Below, one piece after another: positions 1 through 9,818 of a DNA stretch of 64,000 bases. The number at the start of each line of letters is the position of its first letter. Positions within the stretch are counted from its first letter, which is position 1. The position numbers were made by a program, and so were the translations under genes. The stretch spans positions 2,418,001-2,482,000 of the forward strand of contig NZ_CP051230.1 of assembly GCF_017792385.1 (NCBI RefSeq). Reading direction: 5' to 3'. The notes below the pieces were generated by a model that was given only the letters and a program-made list of their open reading frames with translations, did no database searches and was not told the origin of the DNA. This DNA is from Hyphomonas sp. GTDB taxonomy: Bacteria; Pseudomonadota; Alphaproteobacteria; Caulobacterales; Hyphomonadaceae.

Positions 1-613
1 TGCCGCTGCCGCCCGACGCGCCATTCACACTGAGGAGCCTGACCTGATCCTGCTGGACGTGATGATGCCGGGAGAGGATGGTGTCAGCCTGTGCCGGTCC
101 ATTGTGCGCCTGACAACCATTCCGATTGTTTTCATCAGTGCGAGAACTGATGAGATCGACCGGATTGTCGGTCTGGAGGTTGGCGCGGATGACTATGTCT
201 GCAAGCCATTCAATCCGAGGGAATTGCTGGCCCGGATCCGGTCCGTCCTTCGCCGAACCAACGGGCATGACCGGCAGATGACGCCCGAAAAGACGCGTTA
301 CTTCGAGTTCGACCGCTGGACGCTGGACACCGCGAAACGCACAATGACGCGCGATGACGGAGTCGTCGTTTCATTGAGCTCCGGCGAGTTCCAGTTGTTG
401 ACCATATTCATCGCCCGTCCGCAGATCGTGCTGTCCCGTGAACGTATTGTTGAACTGTCCCATGCCGAAGGCGCAGATGTGTTTGATCGAAGTGTCGATA
501 GCCAGGTGAGCCGGTTTCGCAAGAAGATCGAGCGGGATCCGAAGAACCCGGAAATCATCCAGACCGTCTGGGGCGGCGGATATGTGTTCGCGGCGGACGT
601 CAAGAAACTCTGA
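1..613 (+). CDS. OmpR-family response regulator, 5' end outside window
   Basis: This is the receiver and DNA-binding partner of the kinase that follows. The frame is open to the first base, so the start lies upstream and roughly the first 35-40 residues are missing. The receiver shows the phospho-acceptor Asp in LLDVMMPGEDG, the Thr/Ser-type switch in FISART and the conserved Lys in CKPF. After a linker, a winged-helix effector domain runs from about nucleotide 300 to the end, with the typical ending VWGGGYVF. The stop overlaps the kinase start by one base (TGATG at 611-615), so the two are translationally coupled. The convergent BamA-like gene is the only nearby hint of a target; the regulated genes are not visible. 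Confidence 0.93.
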   Translation, partial: AAAARRAIHTEEPDLILLDVMMPGEDGVSLCRSIVRLTTIPIVFISARTDEIDRIVGLEVGADDYVCKPFNPRELLARIRSVLRRTNGHDRQMTPEKTRYFEFDRWTLDTAKRTMTRDDGVVVSLSSGEFQLLTIFIARPQIVLSRERIVELSHAEGADVFDRSVDSQVSRFRKKIERDPKNPEIIQTVWGGGYVFAADVKKL

Positions 614-2028
614 TGTTGAAATGGTTTGATACCCTCCTGACCCGGATTGTCATCCTGGTGGCTGCAGCGGTCCTGTCGACCTTCGTGCTGGTCTATTTCA
701 TCGTCCAGTTCCAGATGTCGGCGCAGAATGACGAGCCGCGCAGTGCGATCAGCGTCGCCCTCACAGCCTTGCTGGAAGCCAAGTCGATGGATTGGCCCGA
801 CACACTGTCATCGGAAGACCGCAAGCGTCTGAAGGTGGCGGAATATGCGATATCTCCGAATGCGCTGGCTGCCTCTGGTGCCGGGCCGATCGGAGATCGA
901 TTGCTGGACCGGCTCGATCTGCCCGCATCGACGCCGGTCAGGCTGTCTCTGAATGGCCGTGATGACAAAGTGGACGACGAGATGGGTGGGCGGCGTCCCG
1001 TGCCGGGAGACCTCTGGCCGGGGACGGACTTGGCTGGGCCACCCGGCGGTCGCGGCAAAGGTGGCCGTCCGGGCTTTAAGCCGCCGCAATCCGTGACCGT
1101 CTCCATTGCCATTGCCGAGGACCGCTGGGTGAATTTGCGGACCGAGGACATCCGGCCCAGCCAGCCGCGCCCGGGCCTGTTGCCGATGATTGTTCTGGTC
1201 GGCCTGATGGTGGGGATTGGAATCTGGGCGGCCCTCAATGCCATCAATCCGCTGCGCCAGATGGCGCGTGCCGCGGATACGCTGGCGGCCGACTACAAGC
1301 ACGCGCCCCTGCACGAAGAGGGCCCGTCTGACGTGAAGGACGCCCTGCGCGCGTTCAACAGGATGGGGCAGCGCCTCGAAACCGTCGTGTCGGGCCAGCG
1401 TCAATTGCTCGCCGCCATCGGGCACGACCTCCGCACGCCCATCACGTCGCTGAAGCTGAAGGTCGAGATGCTGGCCGATGCCGGAGAGCGGGAACGCATG
1501 AGCCGGGCGCTGGCAGAACTCGAACGCATCACCGAGGCGGCGCTCAGCGCGGCAACGGCGGGACAGTCAAGCGAACCATTCCAGCCGCTCGACATACATT
1601 CGCTGGTTGACAGCCTGGTCGAGGATCTGACGGATCTGGGGCAGGATGTCAGGTTCGATGAGACTGATGTGCGGCCAATCGTGTTGGGGCGTTCTGATGA
1701 ATTGACGCGTGCCTTGCGCAATATCATCGAGAACGCTGTTCGGTATGGAGACCGTGCGACGGTGAGCCTGGCGCAGGCTCAAGGCAAGGCGGTGATCACG
1801 GTTCGGGATGAAGGCCCCGGTATTCCGGAAGAAGCCCAGGCCAGAGTGTTCGAGCCATTGGTGCGCCTTGAGGAATCCCGCAATCGCGAAACCGGCGGCC
1901 ATGGTCTCGGGCTCCACATTGCGAAAACCCTGATCGAAGCCCATAGCGGCGGGATCGCGCTGAAGAATGGTGCATCGACTGGATTGGAAGTCCTGATATC
2001 CCTGCCGCTGAAGCCCGCCGCGAGATAA
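613..2028 (+). CDS. Membrane sensor histidine kinase
   Basis: This 471-residue two-component sensor is paired with the upstream OmpR-type regulator. An N-terminal membrane helix (about residues 10-35) is followed by a roughly 150-residue periplasmic part rich in Gly, Pro and basic residues (GGRGKGGRPG), a second membrane helix near 193-213 and a HAMP-like linker. The H-box AAIGHDLRTP carries the phospho-accepting His at about residue 271. The N-box (NIIENAVRYG) and G-box (DEGPGIPEE, then GGHGLGLHIAK) of the ATPase domain are intact. The start overlaps the regulator stop. The signal sensed is unknown; the glycine-rich sensor loop gives no family assignment. The gene ends four bases before the convergent BamA-like stop. 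Confidence 0.93.
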   Translation: MLKWFDTLLTRIVILVAAAVLSTFVLVYFIVQFQMSAQNDEPRSAISVALTALLEAKSMDWPDTLSSEDRKRLKVAEYAISPNALAASGAGPIGDRLLDRLDLPASTPVRLSLNGRDDKVDDEMGGRRPVPGDLWPGTDLAGPPGGRGKGGRPGFKPPQSVTVSIAIAEDRWVNLRTEDIRPSQPRPGLLPMIVLVGLMVGIGIWAALNAINPLRQMARAADTLAADYKHAPLHEEGPSDVKDALRAFNRMGQRLETVVSGQRQLLAAIGHDLRTPITSLKLKVEMLADAGERERMSRALAELERITEAALSAATAGQSSEPFQPLDIHSLVDSLVEDLTDLGQDVRFDETDVRPIVLGRSDELTRALRNIIENAVRYGDRATVSLAQAQGKAVITVRDEGPGIPEEAQARVFEPLVRLEESRNRETGGHGLGLHIAKTLIEAHSGGIALKNGASTGLEVLISLPLKPAAR

Positions 2029-2031
2029 GGT

Positions 2032-4629
2032 CTAGAATCGCGTCGATGTGCTGAACCGGAAGGATTCCGTCCGGTCATATTCTTCGCTTTTGAGGACATG
2101 GCTGAAGTCGAAACGGATCGGACCGAAGGGGGATGTCCAGTAGATGCTGAGTCCTGTCGATGCCCTCAGGGACAACTCATCTTCAATCAGCTGGACAGCG
2201 TCCCGGCCAAGGGAGTCGGTGAATTCAATCGGGTCGGTCTTGTCGATGTCGCTGAGCAGGCCCACGGCGCCAGCCTCTAGGAAGAGCCCGGTCTTGATGC
2301 CATACTGCTCAGGCAGATAGTTCGGCACCGACAGGTCGAAACTGGCCTGATAGAAGGCGTTGCCGCCAAGTGCATTGAGACGCCGCACGGTTTCCGTGCC
2401 GTCATCATTCTCGATGACCTGGACGATGCGGGGGCCGAGGCCAGCGGTGTCAAAGCCGCGGAAACTGTTCCCGCCCTTGAAGAAGCGATTGTTGATGCGG
2501 ACGCCTTGCGGGGTCGTTTGTCCGTATTCGGATTCCGAATCGCTGGTGCCATAGGGTTCGATATAGCCACCAGACAGACGCAGCTGGCCGACAATGTCCC
2601 GGGTGAAGCCCTGGTAGAGGTTCATCGTGCCGGTCGTGCGGATGAAATTGACGTCTCCGCCAAGGCCCGAAACATCCTGACCGAACAGAAGGTCGAAGCC
2701 GCCGGTTGGTTCGATCGGATCATTCTTCATGTCGAGCAGGAGGTTATAGCCGACAATGGAGGAGACTTCAGACCGCTCGCTGGAACAGAGGGAATAGCGG
2801 TTCAGGTACCGGATGTCACAGACATCCACGATCAGGGAGCCATCGGGCAGGGGAAGATCGTCTTCCGTGAGATACACGACGCCGACAATGTCATCACTTG
2901 TATCGCCCGGCGTTCCGCCATCATCCACCGTGTACTCGGTCGTGATGCGCTCACCGGTGTCCTCGTCAATCACGATAGCCTGGTCCACCACATCGATCCG
3001 GTCGTTCTGGAGCGTGTATTTCAGGCCAAGCTGCAGCCGGTCCGACAGCGGGAATCCCAGCTGCGCGCTGACGCCAACCGATTCCGTCGTGTAGCCGCCG
3101 AGGTCCGTGTCGGAATAGTCGAGCCGGGTCGCGAAGGCGCCGATACCAGCGGACATGTTGCGGTCCAGGAACCGGGGCTCGGTATACTGGAAGTCGAGAA
3201 TCTGCTGCAGGCTGGACGTGGAAAGCCGGGCGGAGGCAGACTGGCCGCGTCCGAGGACGTTGCGTTGCGCGACGCTGACATCGACCAGGAAGGATTCACT
3301 TGAAGAGAAGCCGGCGGAAAAGCTCATTTCCCCGGTCGGCTGCTCCGTGACGGCTATGTTGACGTCCACCTGATCGGCATCGGGGGTCGGCAGTTCCGTC
3401 AGTTCGACATCCTTGAAGTAGCCGAGCGCCCGCACGCGATTGCGTGACCGGTCGAGCAGGATGCGGTTGAAGGCATCGCCTTCCGCGATCCGCAACTCCC
3501 GCCGCACGACCCGGTCCAGGGTCTGGGTATTGCCGACGATGTTGATGCGATTGATGTAGACGCGCGGGCCTTCATTGACATGGAAGGTGACGTTCACCGT
3601 CTTCGTGTCCGGATCGGCATCGATCTCGGGACGGACATCGATGAAGGCGTAGCCGGCAATTCCGGCGACATAGGTCAGGGCATCGATCGACTCTTCGATC
3701 GTGTCGCCCCGGAACAGGTCACCAGGTTGAGCGGCCAGCGCGTTCTTGAGCGCGTCCGTGTTCAGCTTTTCGAGTTCGGTCGCGACACTGAGGTCTCCGA
3801 ACCGGTAGATCTCGCCCTCATCAATCGTGTAGGTGATATAGAAATCCTTCTGGTCCGGCGTCAGTTCAGCGACGGCCGAGTCCACCCGGAAATCATAATA
3901 GCCCTTGTTCTGGTAGAACTGACGCAGCAAGTCCCGGTCATACTCCATCCGCCCGGGATCGTAATTGTCATTCGACGAGAAGAACTGCCACCAGCGTGAC
4001 TGGCGGGTCACGATCTCCTTTCGCAGGCGGTCGTCCGAATACACCTCATTTCCGATGAAGTTGATCGCGCGGACACCGGAAACCGGGCCTTCGGTGATCG
4101 AGAAGATCACATCCACGCGGTTCTGGTCCAGCGGCACATATTCCGGCGTCACCTTGGCGGCAAACCGGCCGGACTGACGATAGAGCTCCATCACCCGCTG
4201 GACGTCGGCCTGCATGCGCGCGGCCGTGAACACGCCGCGCGGGGCGATCTGGACTTCTTCCCGGATCTTTTCCTCGCCCATCGCCTTGTTTCCCTCGATC
4301 ATCACGCGATTGACGATGGGGTTCTCGACCAGGGTGATCACGAGCTGATTGCCGACGCGATCAAAGCTTGCGTCTGCAAACAAGCCGGTGGCGAACAGGG
4401 ATTTCAGAGACAGGTCAATCCTGTGGGAGTCGAACGGCGCACCCGGCTCGACCAGAAGATAGGACAGGACGGTCCGGTCCTCGATGCGTTCATTTCCGGT
4501 GATGACAATCGTTTCAATCGTGCCGGCCTGGTCAGCGGCGGGGGCCTGAGCCTGAGCGACGGGCTGGAGCGTGCCGGCCATCGCCGAAAACAGGAGGGAC
4601 AGGGCGAGAGTGCGGTCTTTATGGCTCAT
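2032..4629 (-). CDS. BamA-like outer-membrane beta-barrel assembly protein
   Basis: This 865-residue Omp85-family protein inserts beta-barrels into the outer membrane. It has a signal peptide ending near residue 30 (VAQAQA). Five POTRA repeats follow over about residues 35-415; their strands are recognisable as VITGNERI, VMIEGNKAM, INFIGNEV, the YRFGDL segment and INIVGNTQ. A 16-strand-type barrel follows, with the conserved loop-6 motif as SFRGF and a terminal Phe (STSTRF). An acidic insertion of about 60 residues lies in one barrel loop. Five POTRAs point to BamA rather than TamA or TpsB. It lies 40 bases downstream of the autotransporter on the same strand and lacks the usual bamA neighbours (rseP, skp, lpxD), so it may be a second, dedicated copy; that is inference. 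Confidence 0.9.
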   Translation of the reverse strand: MSHKDRTLALSLLFSAMAGTLQPVAQAQAPAADQAGTIETIVITGNERIEDRTVLSYLLVEPGAPFDSHRIDLSLKSLFATGLFADASFDRVGNQLVITLVENPIVNRVMIEGNKAMGEEKIREEVQIAPRGVFTAARMQADVQRVMELYRQSGRFAAKVTPEYVPLDQNRVDVIFSITEGPVSGVRAINFIGNEVYSDDRLRKEIVTRQSRWWQFFSSNDNYDPGRMEYDRDLLRQFYQNKGYYDFRVDSAVAELTPDQKDFYITYTIDEGEIYRFGDLSVATELEKLNTDALKNALAAQPGDLFRGDTIEESIDALTYVAGIAGYAFIDVRPEIDADPDTKTVNVTFHVNEGPRVYINRINIVGNTQTLDRVVRRELRIAEGDAFNRILLDRSRNRVRALGYFKDVELTELPTPDADQVDVNIAVTEQPTGEMSFSAGFSSSESFLVDVSVAQRNVLGRGQSASARLSTSSLQQILDFQYTEPRFLDRNMSAGIGAFATRLDYSDTDLGGYTTESVGVSAQLGFPLSDRLQLGLKYTLQNDRIDVVDQAIVIDEDTGERITTEYTVDDGGTPGDTSDDIVGVVYLTEDDLPLPDGSLIVDVCDIRYLNRYSLCSSERSEVSSIVGYNLLLDMKNDPIEPTGGFDLLFGQDVSGLGGDVNFIRTTGTMNLYQGFTRDIVGQLRLSGGYIEPYGTSDSESEYGQTTPQGVRINNRFFKGGNSFRGFDTAGLGPRIVQVIENDDGTETVRRLNALGGNAFYQASFDLSVPNYLPEQYGIKTGLFLEAGAVGLLSDIDKTDPIEFTDSLGRDAVQLIEDELSLRASTGLSIYWTSPFGPIRFDFSHVLKSEEYDRTESFRFSTSTRF

Positions 4630-4669
4630 GAGGCGGCATCCGGAGAAATGAGGAAAAGGAGAAAACAGG

Positions 4670-7600
4670 TCAGAAGCGAAGCTTCACGGCGGCGCTGGCC
4701 GACACGGCTGTGGCGTCGCTGGCAAACTCGCCGTCCACACCGAACCTGACTTTCAGCAAGTTGGACCCGGCCAGCAGGGACAGGCCCACAGTGGCTGCGT
4801 CCCCGAATGTCTCGGTGGCGCGCAGCGTGAATGTGTCGTCATAGCCAACAAACCCCGCCTGCACTTCATAGGGTGAAGAAGACAGGGTTGTCCGGTACCT
4901 GATGTCCAGCCCGGCCCGGACCATGGGTTCATCGAGGCTGGATTGACTGTAGTTTGCATAGGCCGGACCGGTGCGGGTCGAATCTGCACCACCGCGCCAG
5001 ACATAGGCAAAGCCCAGTCCGGCATCTGCGGTCACCCGGTCAGTGGTGGCATCGCTGACCTGGAGATTCAGGCCATTGGAGGCGGTCTCGGAATAGGCAT
5101 CCTGGTCCAGCTGGAAATAGTCCAGTCCAACAGAAGGCGTGATGCGGAAAGCACGGGTCCCGAATTCGGTCGATGCGATCAGCGAGGCGGACACCGTCTG
5201 GCCGGTCCAGGTGCCACTGACTTCCGAATAATAGTCGGCAAAGTCGATCTCGCGATAGCTGGCATGGTCGACCTTTGCGATCTGTCCGACCGCCTGGAGA
5301 TTGACCGGACCGACCTGATCCGAAGCATAGAGGCCGATGCCGAGGCTTTTCATCGTGACCGGGTTTTGGCCCCCGGTATCCTCTTCGAATTTGCCGTCTG
5401 TCATCGACCCGATGACGCCCACGGCATCAAGGCCAAGCACCCGCCAGTCATAGCCGAGGGCTATGCCCAGACCGCGACCATTGTACCCGGGGCCATCTTC
5501 CGATCCATCATAGGCAACATGCGAATAGGTTTCCTGGATCCAGGCACCGTTCCCGGCATGACTGGAGCTGCGAATGAACTTCAGATGGTCACTAAGCGCC
5601 CCGACCGAGGCGTTTGCCTGCGAAGCGAGATAGCGCGTTGCGGCATCGGTGCGTTGCGGCAGCAGCAAATTGTAGGCCTGAAGGAAGTCATGTTCTGTTG
5701 TCAGCTGGGTGATGGAAGAGCCGACATCATCGTCACTGGCTGCAACGTTCAGGATGGAAGCAAAGGCTGCTGACTGATTGGTGTCGAGATTGAGTTCATC
5801 GGTTGTCTTCAGGTTGAAATCAAGGTTCAGCTGGTCCGTTTCGGCGGTCTCGGTGGACAGCGTGACATTGTAGATCCACGGAACGTTTTCGGTCGACAAT
5901 TCGGTTGTGTCTTCATCATAAGACAGGGTGCCGGCCTCGATCAGGGTGACCCCGAATCCGCCATCCACAAGCGAGGTAAGGGTCGGGCGGATGACCGTAT
6001 CGCCGGCAAGTGCAGCTGTGCCGGACACCGATATGAAAGGCGAGGACCGCAGATTCTGAGGGTCAATTTCGAAATCGAGACTGGACCCGCTCAGCACGCT
6101 CAGGGAGGCGAGTTGAAGGGCTGTGTCTTCCAGGAGAACAAGTTCCGAGCCCGAGACAGTTGCGTCGAGCGCGTGGGCGCTGCTCGTCAGGTTACCGGTA
6201 AACAGCGTATCTGACAGGAAGGCGAGCGTTCCGCTGGCTGCGCCGAAATCGATGTCTCCCTCGATCTCGCTTCCTTCTGCAGAGAAGGTCAGCGTATCGC
6301 CAGTGAAGCTGGTATTTCCATAGACATAGGTATCCGACGCTTCGTAGATCGCATCACCCGATCCGAAGTCCACATCTCCGACCAGACTGCCGCCGAGCAG
6401 ATGAAAGGCGTCGTCACCCCTTCCGAACAGAACGTCACCATAGAGGACCGGGTCGGCAATATCGTCCTCGTCAATCTCGTCATCTCCAGTGATGTCTTCC
6501 GTAGGCGTCTCTTCATATTGAAGGAAGGTAACGCCGGATATATTGGCCGACAGGTCCAGCGCCACTGCCGATCCGAGGCCTTCGTCTTCCCGGCCATCTG
6601 ACAGAAGCTGCGCAGAGATCGTGCCAGTGTTTGTGATTTCGCGGAGCGTGTCACCCTGGTCGGAAATTGCTGTGGCGATCCCGCCATACCCATTGGACGA
6701 TGCGCTGATTGAGCCGCTGTTGAAGATCGTGTTCAGAACGCTGTCGTCAGAGATGCTGATGGCCGTGGCCGCATCATCTGTCAGCGTGTAGGTCGTGGCG
6801 GTGATGGAGCCCGTGTTCTCAAGTGCACCGATATATGTGGAGGGGCCGAGGATCAGGGCGGTGGCGGATGCTTCATAGGCGGTCGCCTGGATTGCGCCCG
6901 TATTCAGTATCCCGCCATCAATCGAAACCGTGCCCGTGCCGTCATCCGTGCCAGTGATGGACAGGGCAGTGGCATCAAAACCAATATTCAGTCCGCTCGC
7001 ATAAATTGTTCCGCGATTGATAAGGCCTTGATCGAAGGAGAATGTGGCGAGGATCTCGTCATAATCCTCGTCCTCGTCATCATCCGTCGTATCCCGGACG
7101 GTTTCCTCTACACCGGACAGGACCAGATCCTGACCGGATGCGGCGGCAATGCTCAGCGCGGGGGCCGATCCGTAGCTGTAGATGCGGCCCGATGCGCGAT
7201 TTTCGTCGAAATCATCCACCGTGTCCTTGGTCTCGTCGTCCTCGTCCTCTTCAGACGTGAAATCATCGACCGCCCCATTGATCAGAAGGCCCTTGCCGAG
7301 ACTTCCGGTGATTGAGACGCCCATGAGATTGTCGTAGAGGTCATCCTCATCCCGGCGCTCCTCGACCGGGTCAGTGTCCTCGTCGACATAGATCGGTGCC
7401 AGATAGTTCGAGGCGGACATGCTGGTGAAACCGGTAGAGATGATGGAGCTCTCAATGGTGAGGTTCCCGGAAATGTCGCCGTCGATTTCCACGGCGGAGG
7501 CGCTCTGGCCCTGCGCAGTGATGGCGCCGCTGATCAGCACATCGCCATCGACGCCTTCTTCAAGCGCGAGCCCGCGCGCATTGTCGCCCAGCACGGAAAT

Positions 7601-8209
7601 CGACCCCTGTTGGACATAGTCTCCGGTCAGCGCTGAACCGACGATCACACCTGCGGAATCATTGCCTTCCACGATCAGGGAGGAGCCGTGATCGAGAATG
7701 ATGTCTCCGGTCAGCGTCCCGCCGGCTTGTACATCGATACCGATCCGGTTCGATCCGATCGCCAGAGGGCCGTCGAGGTCGTCATCATCATCCTCGTCCT
7801 CACGGTCATAATCCTCATCCAGGCTGATCGTGCCAGCATGCGTGATGGTCGAGGCCGTGTTGGTCATGACCAAAATTGCGGTCACATTGTCGGTATCCTC
7901 GGCAAGAATGTCGCCTTCATTGGTGACAGAATTGTCGGAGTCGACAGTGACGGCTGTGCTGTCCTCAATACCTGACAGATCAATTTCGCCATCTTCGGTG
8001 ATCGTGACATCGTCTGGCTGTCCTTCATTTGCCGTCGAGGTCACCACGGGGGAGGTCGTGCTCTCATCGATTTCAACGGCCCAGGCCGGCAATGCGGTGG
8101 ACATGCCGAGGGCGATGATCAGCCCACGTGATACCTTGAATTTCCTGTCAGGAGCAGGGGCGCGCCGACGAACCCTTACGGTATTGTTATTTAATGAAAA
8201 ATCGTTCAT
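4670..8209 (-). CDS. Type V autotransporter with acidic beta-helix passenger
   Basis: This large surface protein has about 1179 residues. I chose the ATG at 8209 (MNDFSLNNN...), which has GGAG upstream and gives a basic extended signal sequence ending near LPAWA; the frame stays open to 8377, so longer forms are possible. The passenger has repeated short beta-helix turns (TNEGDI, GNLTI, LNTGAI patterns) broken by strongly acidic runs such as DREDEDDDDDLDG and EEDEDDETKD. The last 280 or so residues form an autotransporter barrel (from about NGAWIQETY) ending in KLRF with the terminal Phe. I see no protease, lipase or RGD-type signature, so the function (adhesion, calcium-dependent matrix or S-layer-like role) is unknown. 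It is probably co-transcribed with the downstream BamA-like gene. Confidence 0.87.
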   Translation of the reverse strand: MNDFSLNNNTVRVRRRAPAPDRKFKVSRGLIIALGMSTALPAWAVEIDESTTSPVVTSTANEGQPDDVTITEDGEIDLSGIEDSTAVTVDSDNSVTNEGDILAEDTDNVTAILVMTNTASTITHAGTISLDEDYDREDEDDDDDLDGPLAIGSNRIGIDVQAGGTLTGDIILDHGSSLIVEGNDSAGVIVGSALTGDYVQQGSISVLGDNARGLALEEGVDGDVLISGAITAQGQSASAVEIDGDISGNLTIESSIISTGFTSMSASNYLAPIYVDEDTDPVEERRDEDDLYDNLMGVSITGSLGKGLLINGAVDDFTSEEDEDDETKDTVDDFDENRASGRIYSYGSAPALSIAAASGQDLVLSGVEETVRDTTDDDEDEDYDEILATFSFDQGLINRGTIYASGLNIGFDATALSITGTDDGTGTVSIDGGILNTGAIQATAYEASATALILGPSTYIGALENTGSITATTYTLTDDAATAISISDDSVLNTIFNSGSISASSNGYGGIATAISDQGDTLREITNTGTISAQLLSDGREDEGLGSAVALDLSANISGVTFLQYEETPTEDITGDDEIDEDDIADPVLYGDVLFGRGDDAFHLLGGSLVGDVDFGSGDAIYEASDTYVYGNTSFTGDTLTFSAEGSEIEGDIDFGAASGTLAFLSDTLFTGNLTSSAHALDATVSGSELVLLEDTALQLASLSVLSGSSLDFEIDPQNLRSSPFISVSGTAALAGDTVIRPTLTSLVDGGFGVTLIEAGTLSYDEDTTELSTENVPWIYNVTLSTETAETDQLNLDFNLKTTDELNLDTNQSAAFASILNVAASDDDVGSSITQLTTEHDFLQAYNLLLPQRTDAATRYLASQANASVGALSDHLKFIRSSSHAGNGAWIQETYSHVAYDGSEDGPGYNGRGLGIALGYDWRVLGLDAVGVIGSMTDGKFEEDTGGQNPVTMKSLGIGLYASDQVGPVNLQAVGQIAKVDHASYREIDFADYYSEVSGTWTGQTVSASLIASTEFGTRAFRITPSVGLDYFQLDQDAYSETASNGLNLQVSDATTDRVTADAGLGFAYVWRGGADSTRTGPAYANYSQSSLDEPMVRAGLDIRYRTTLSSSPYEVQAGFVGYDDTFTLRATETFGDAATVGLSLLAGSNLLKVRFGVDGEFASDATAVSASAAVKLRF

Positions 8210-8504
8210 GTTGGAGCGCTCCGCATCGGCCATCCCTCTTGCGTTACGGGAGCGTCTTGTCTGAAATTTGCCAGAATGTGCCGGTTGGCAGCGGAAGTGT
8301 GTCAGGCTGACAAACTTGTTGGCGCGAGACAGGCAATCCCCACCTTCCGACTGTTCTACGCAATATTCCTGCAACACTCCTGTGATGAACGGGGCCAGAC
8401 ATTGCGGCGCTGCAAGAAAATGTGGGTGTCGGCGACGGATTTCGTCACGCGGTCCGTTTGAACAGGAAACCGTTACAGCCAGAACTGCTGGAAAGAGAGA
8501 CTAG
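8210..8504. promoter_or_regulatory. Divergent promoter region, autotransporter / macA
   Basis: These 295 bases separate the divergent autotransporter and macA-like genes. Two dyads are visible: GGAGCGCTCC at 8213-8222, which overlaps the autotransporter ribosome-binding site, and TGTCAGGCTGACA at 8300-8312, a 6+1+6 perfect inverted repeat. A purine-rich ribosome-binding site (AAAGAGAG) precedes the macA ATG at 8505. No -35/-10 pair is clear enough to place, and I see no gene here. Confidence 0.45.
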
Positions 8505-9806
8505 ATGAGCGTTTTTGGACAGCGATCCAGGTGGGTCATCGCCATCATCGGTGTGGTCGCAATCGGCATTACGGCCTGGTTCACCCGGACCGGACTCGCA
8601 AATTCGTCGACTCCTGCCTACGAGACCATCGCGGCAAGCCGGGGTGATCTGGAAGTGACCATCTCTGCCGCCGGCACACTGACGCCCAAGGAAACGGTGG
8701 AAGTTGGTGCACAGGTGTCCGGGCAGTTGCAGGAGCTCTTTGTCGAAGCGGGTGACGAAGTCGAGAAAGGACAATTGCTCGCCCAGATCGATGCGACGAT
8801 TGCCGAGAACACGGTTGAGGCGCAGCGCGCCCAGCTGGACGCACTTCAGGCCTCCAGACGCCAGCAACTGGCGTCTCTGAAACTTGCCCGCGCAGATGCT
8901 GAACGCGCCGCCATGTTGTGGGACGCGGATGCCATTGCGAAAGCAGACTATGAAGCGGCACAGGCCGAGCTGGAAATAGCGGAAGGCCAGCTGGAATCGA
9001 TCAATGCACAGATCGCGCAGCAGACGTCGAGCCTCAAGGCCGACGAAGCCAATCTGGAATACACCAAGATTTATGCGCCAATTTCCGGCACGGTTGTTTC
9101 GCTCGATGCCTCTGAAGGGCAAACGCTGAATGCCAACCAGACAGCGCCGCTGATCATGACCTTGGCCGATCTGACCGTGATGACGGTCGAGGCGGACGTC
9201 TCCGAAGCCGACGTTCTGAGGGTCCATAAAGGGCAGGAGGCCTGGTTCACAACGCTCGGCGACTCCGAACGGGAATGGGAAACGTCTGTTCGCCAGATCC
9301 TCCCGACCCCGGAAGTCGTCAATGATGTTGTGCTCTACAAGGCCCTGCTGGATATCGCGAACCCGGACGGCATCCTGCGCAGTGACATGACGGCCCAGGT
9401 CTTCTTCCTGCTCGGGCGCGCCGACGACGCCATCATCGTCCCGGTCGCTGCCCTGCAATCCCGCCCGGCCAGACCCGACTCCGCGACCGGCAGGCCGGCA
9501 AATCGACCCAACGGCGACGCTGCGACGCCGGGGGCGCGTCCGAATGGACGCGGAGACGCCCTGCGAGCCGCGCGTGAACAGTATCCGGATGCCGAAATGG
9601 GCATGGTGCTGAAGCTGAACGAGGCCGGGGAGGCCGTTCCGCAACCTGTCCTCATCGGCCTGCAAACCCGGTCGAGTGCGGAAATCCTTTTCGGCTTGTC
9701 CGAAGGCGATGAAGTGGTCACCGGGCAGGTGACGCTGAAGCCGCGACAATCTTCCAATCGGGCGCAGAATGGCGGTCGTCCTCCCTTCGGTCCACCCCCG
9801 GCCTAG
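8505..9806 (+). CDS. MacA-like periplasmic adaptor (membrane fusion protein)
   Basis: This 433-residue HlyD/MacA-family protein links an inner-membrane MacB-type ABC transporter to an outer-membrane factor. It has an N-terminal membrane anchor (residues 9-28), then a lipoyl/barrel-sandwich half (VEVGAQVSGQL), a coiled-coil hairpin of about residues 95-170 rich in Ala, Glu and Gln, and the second lipoyl half (IYAPISGTVVSL). Beta-barrel and membrane-proximal domains complete it. A low-complexity Arg/Pro/Asn/Gly segment (about residues 320-350) interrupts the C-terminal domain, and the protein ends in a Gly/Pro tail. It is the first gene of a three-gene macA-macB-nodT set, with 12 bases to macB. 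Confidence 0.9.
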   Translation: MSVFGQRSRWVIAIIGVVAIGITAWFTRTGLANSSTPAYETIAASRGDLEVTISAAGTLTPKETVEVGAQVSGQLQELFVEAGDEVEKGQLLAQIDATIAENTVEAQRAQLDALQASRRQQLASLKLARADAERAAMLWDADAIAKADYEAAQAELEIAEGQLESINAQIAQQTSSLKADEANLEYTKIYAPISGTVVSLDASEGQTLNANQTAPLIMTLADLTVMTVEADVSEADVLRVHKGQEAWFTTLGDSEREWETSVRQILPTPEVVNDVVLYKALLDIANPDGILRSDMTAQVFFLLGRADDAIIVPVAALQSRPARPDSATGRPANRPNGDAATPGARPNGRGDALRAAREQYPDAEMGMVLKLNEAGEAVPQPVLIGLQTRSSAEILFGLSEGDEVVTGQVTLKPRQSSNRAQNGGRPPFGPPPA

Positions 9807-9818
9807 GAGACTTACGGC

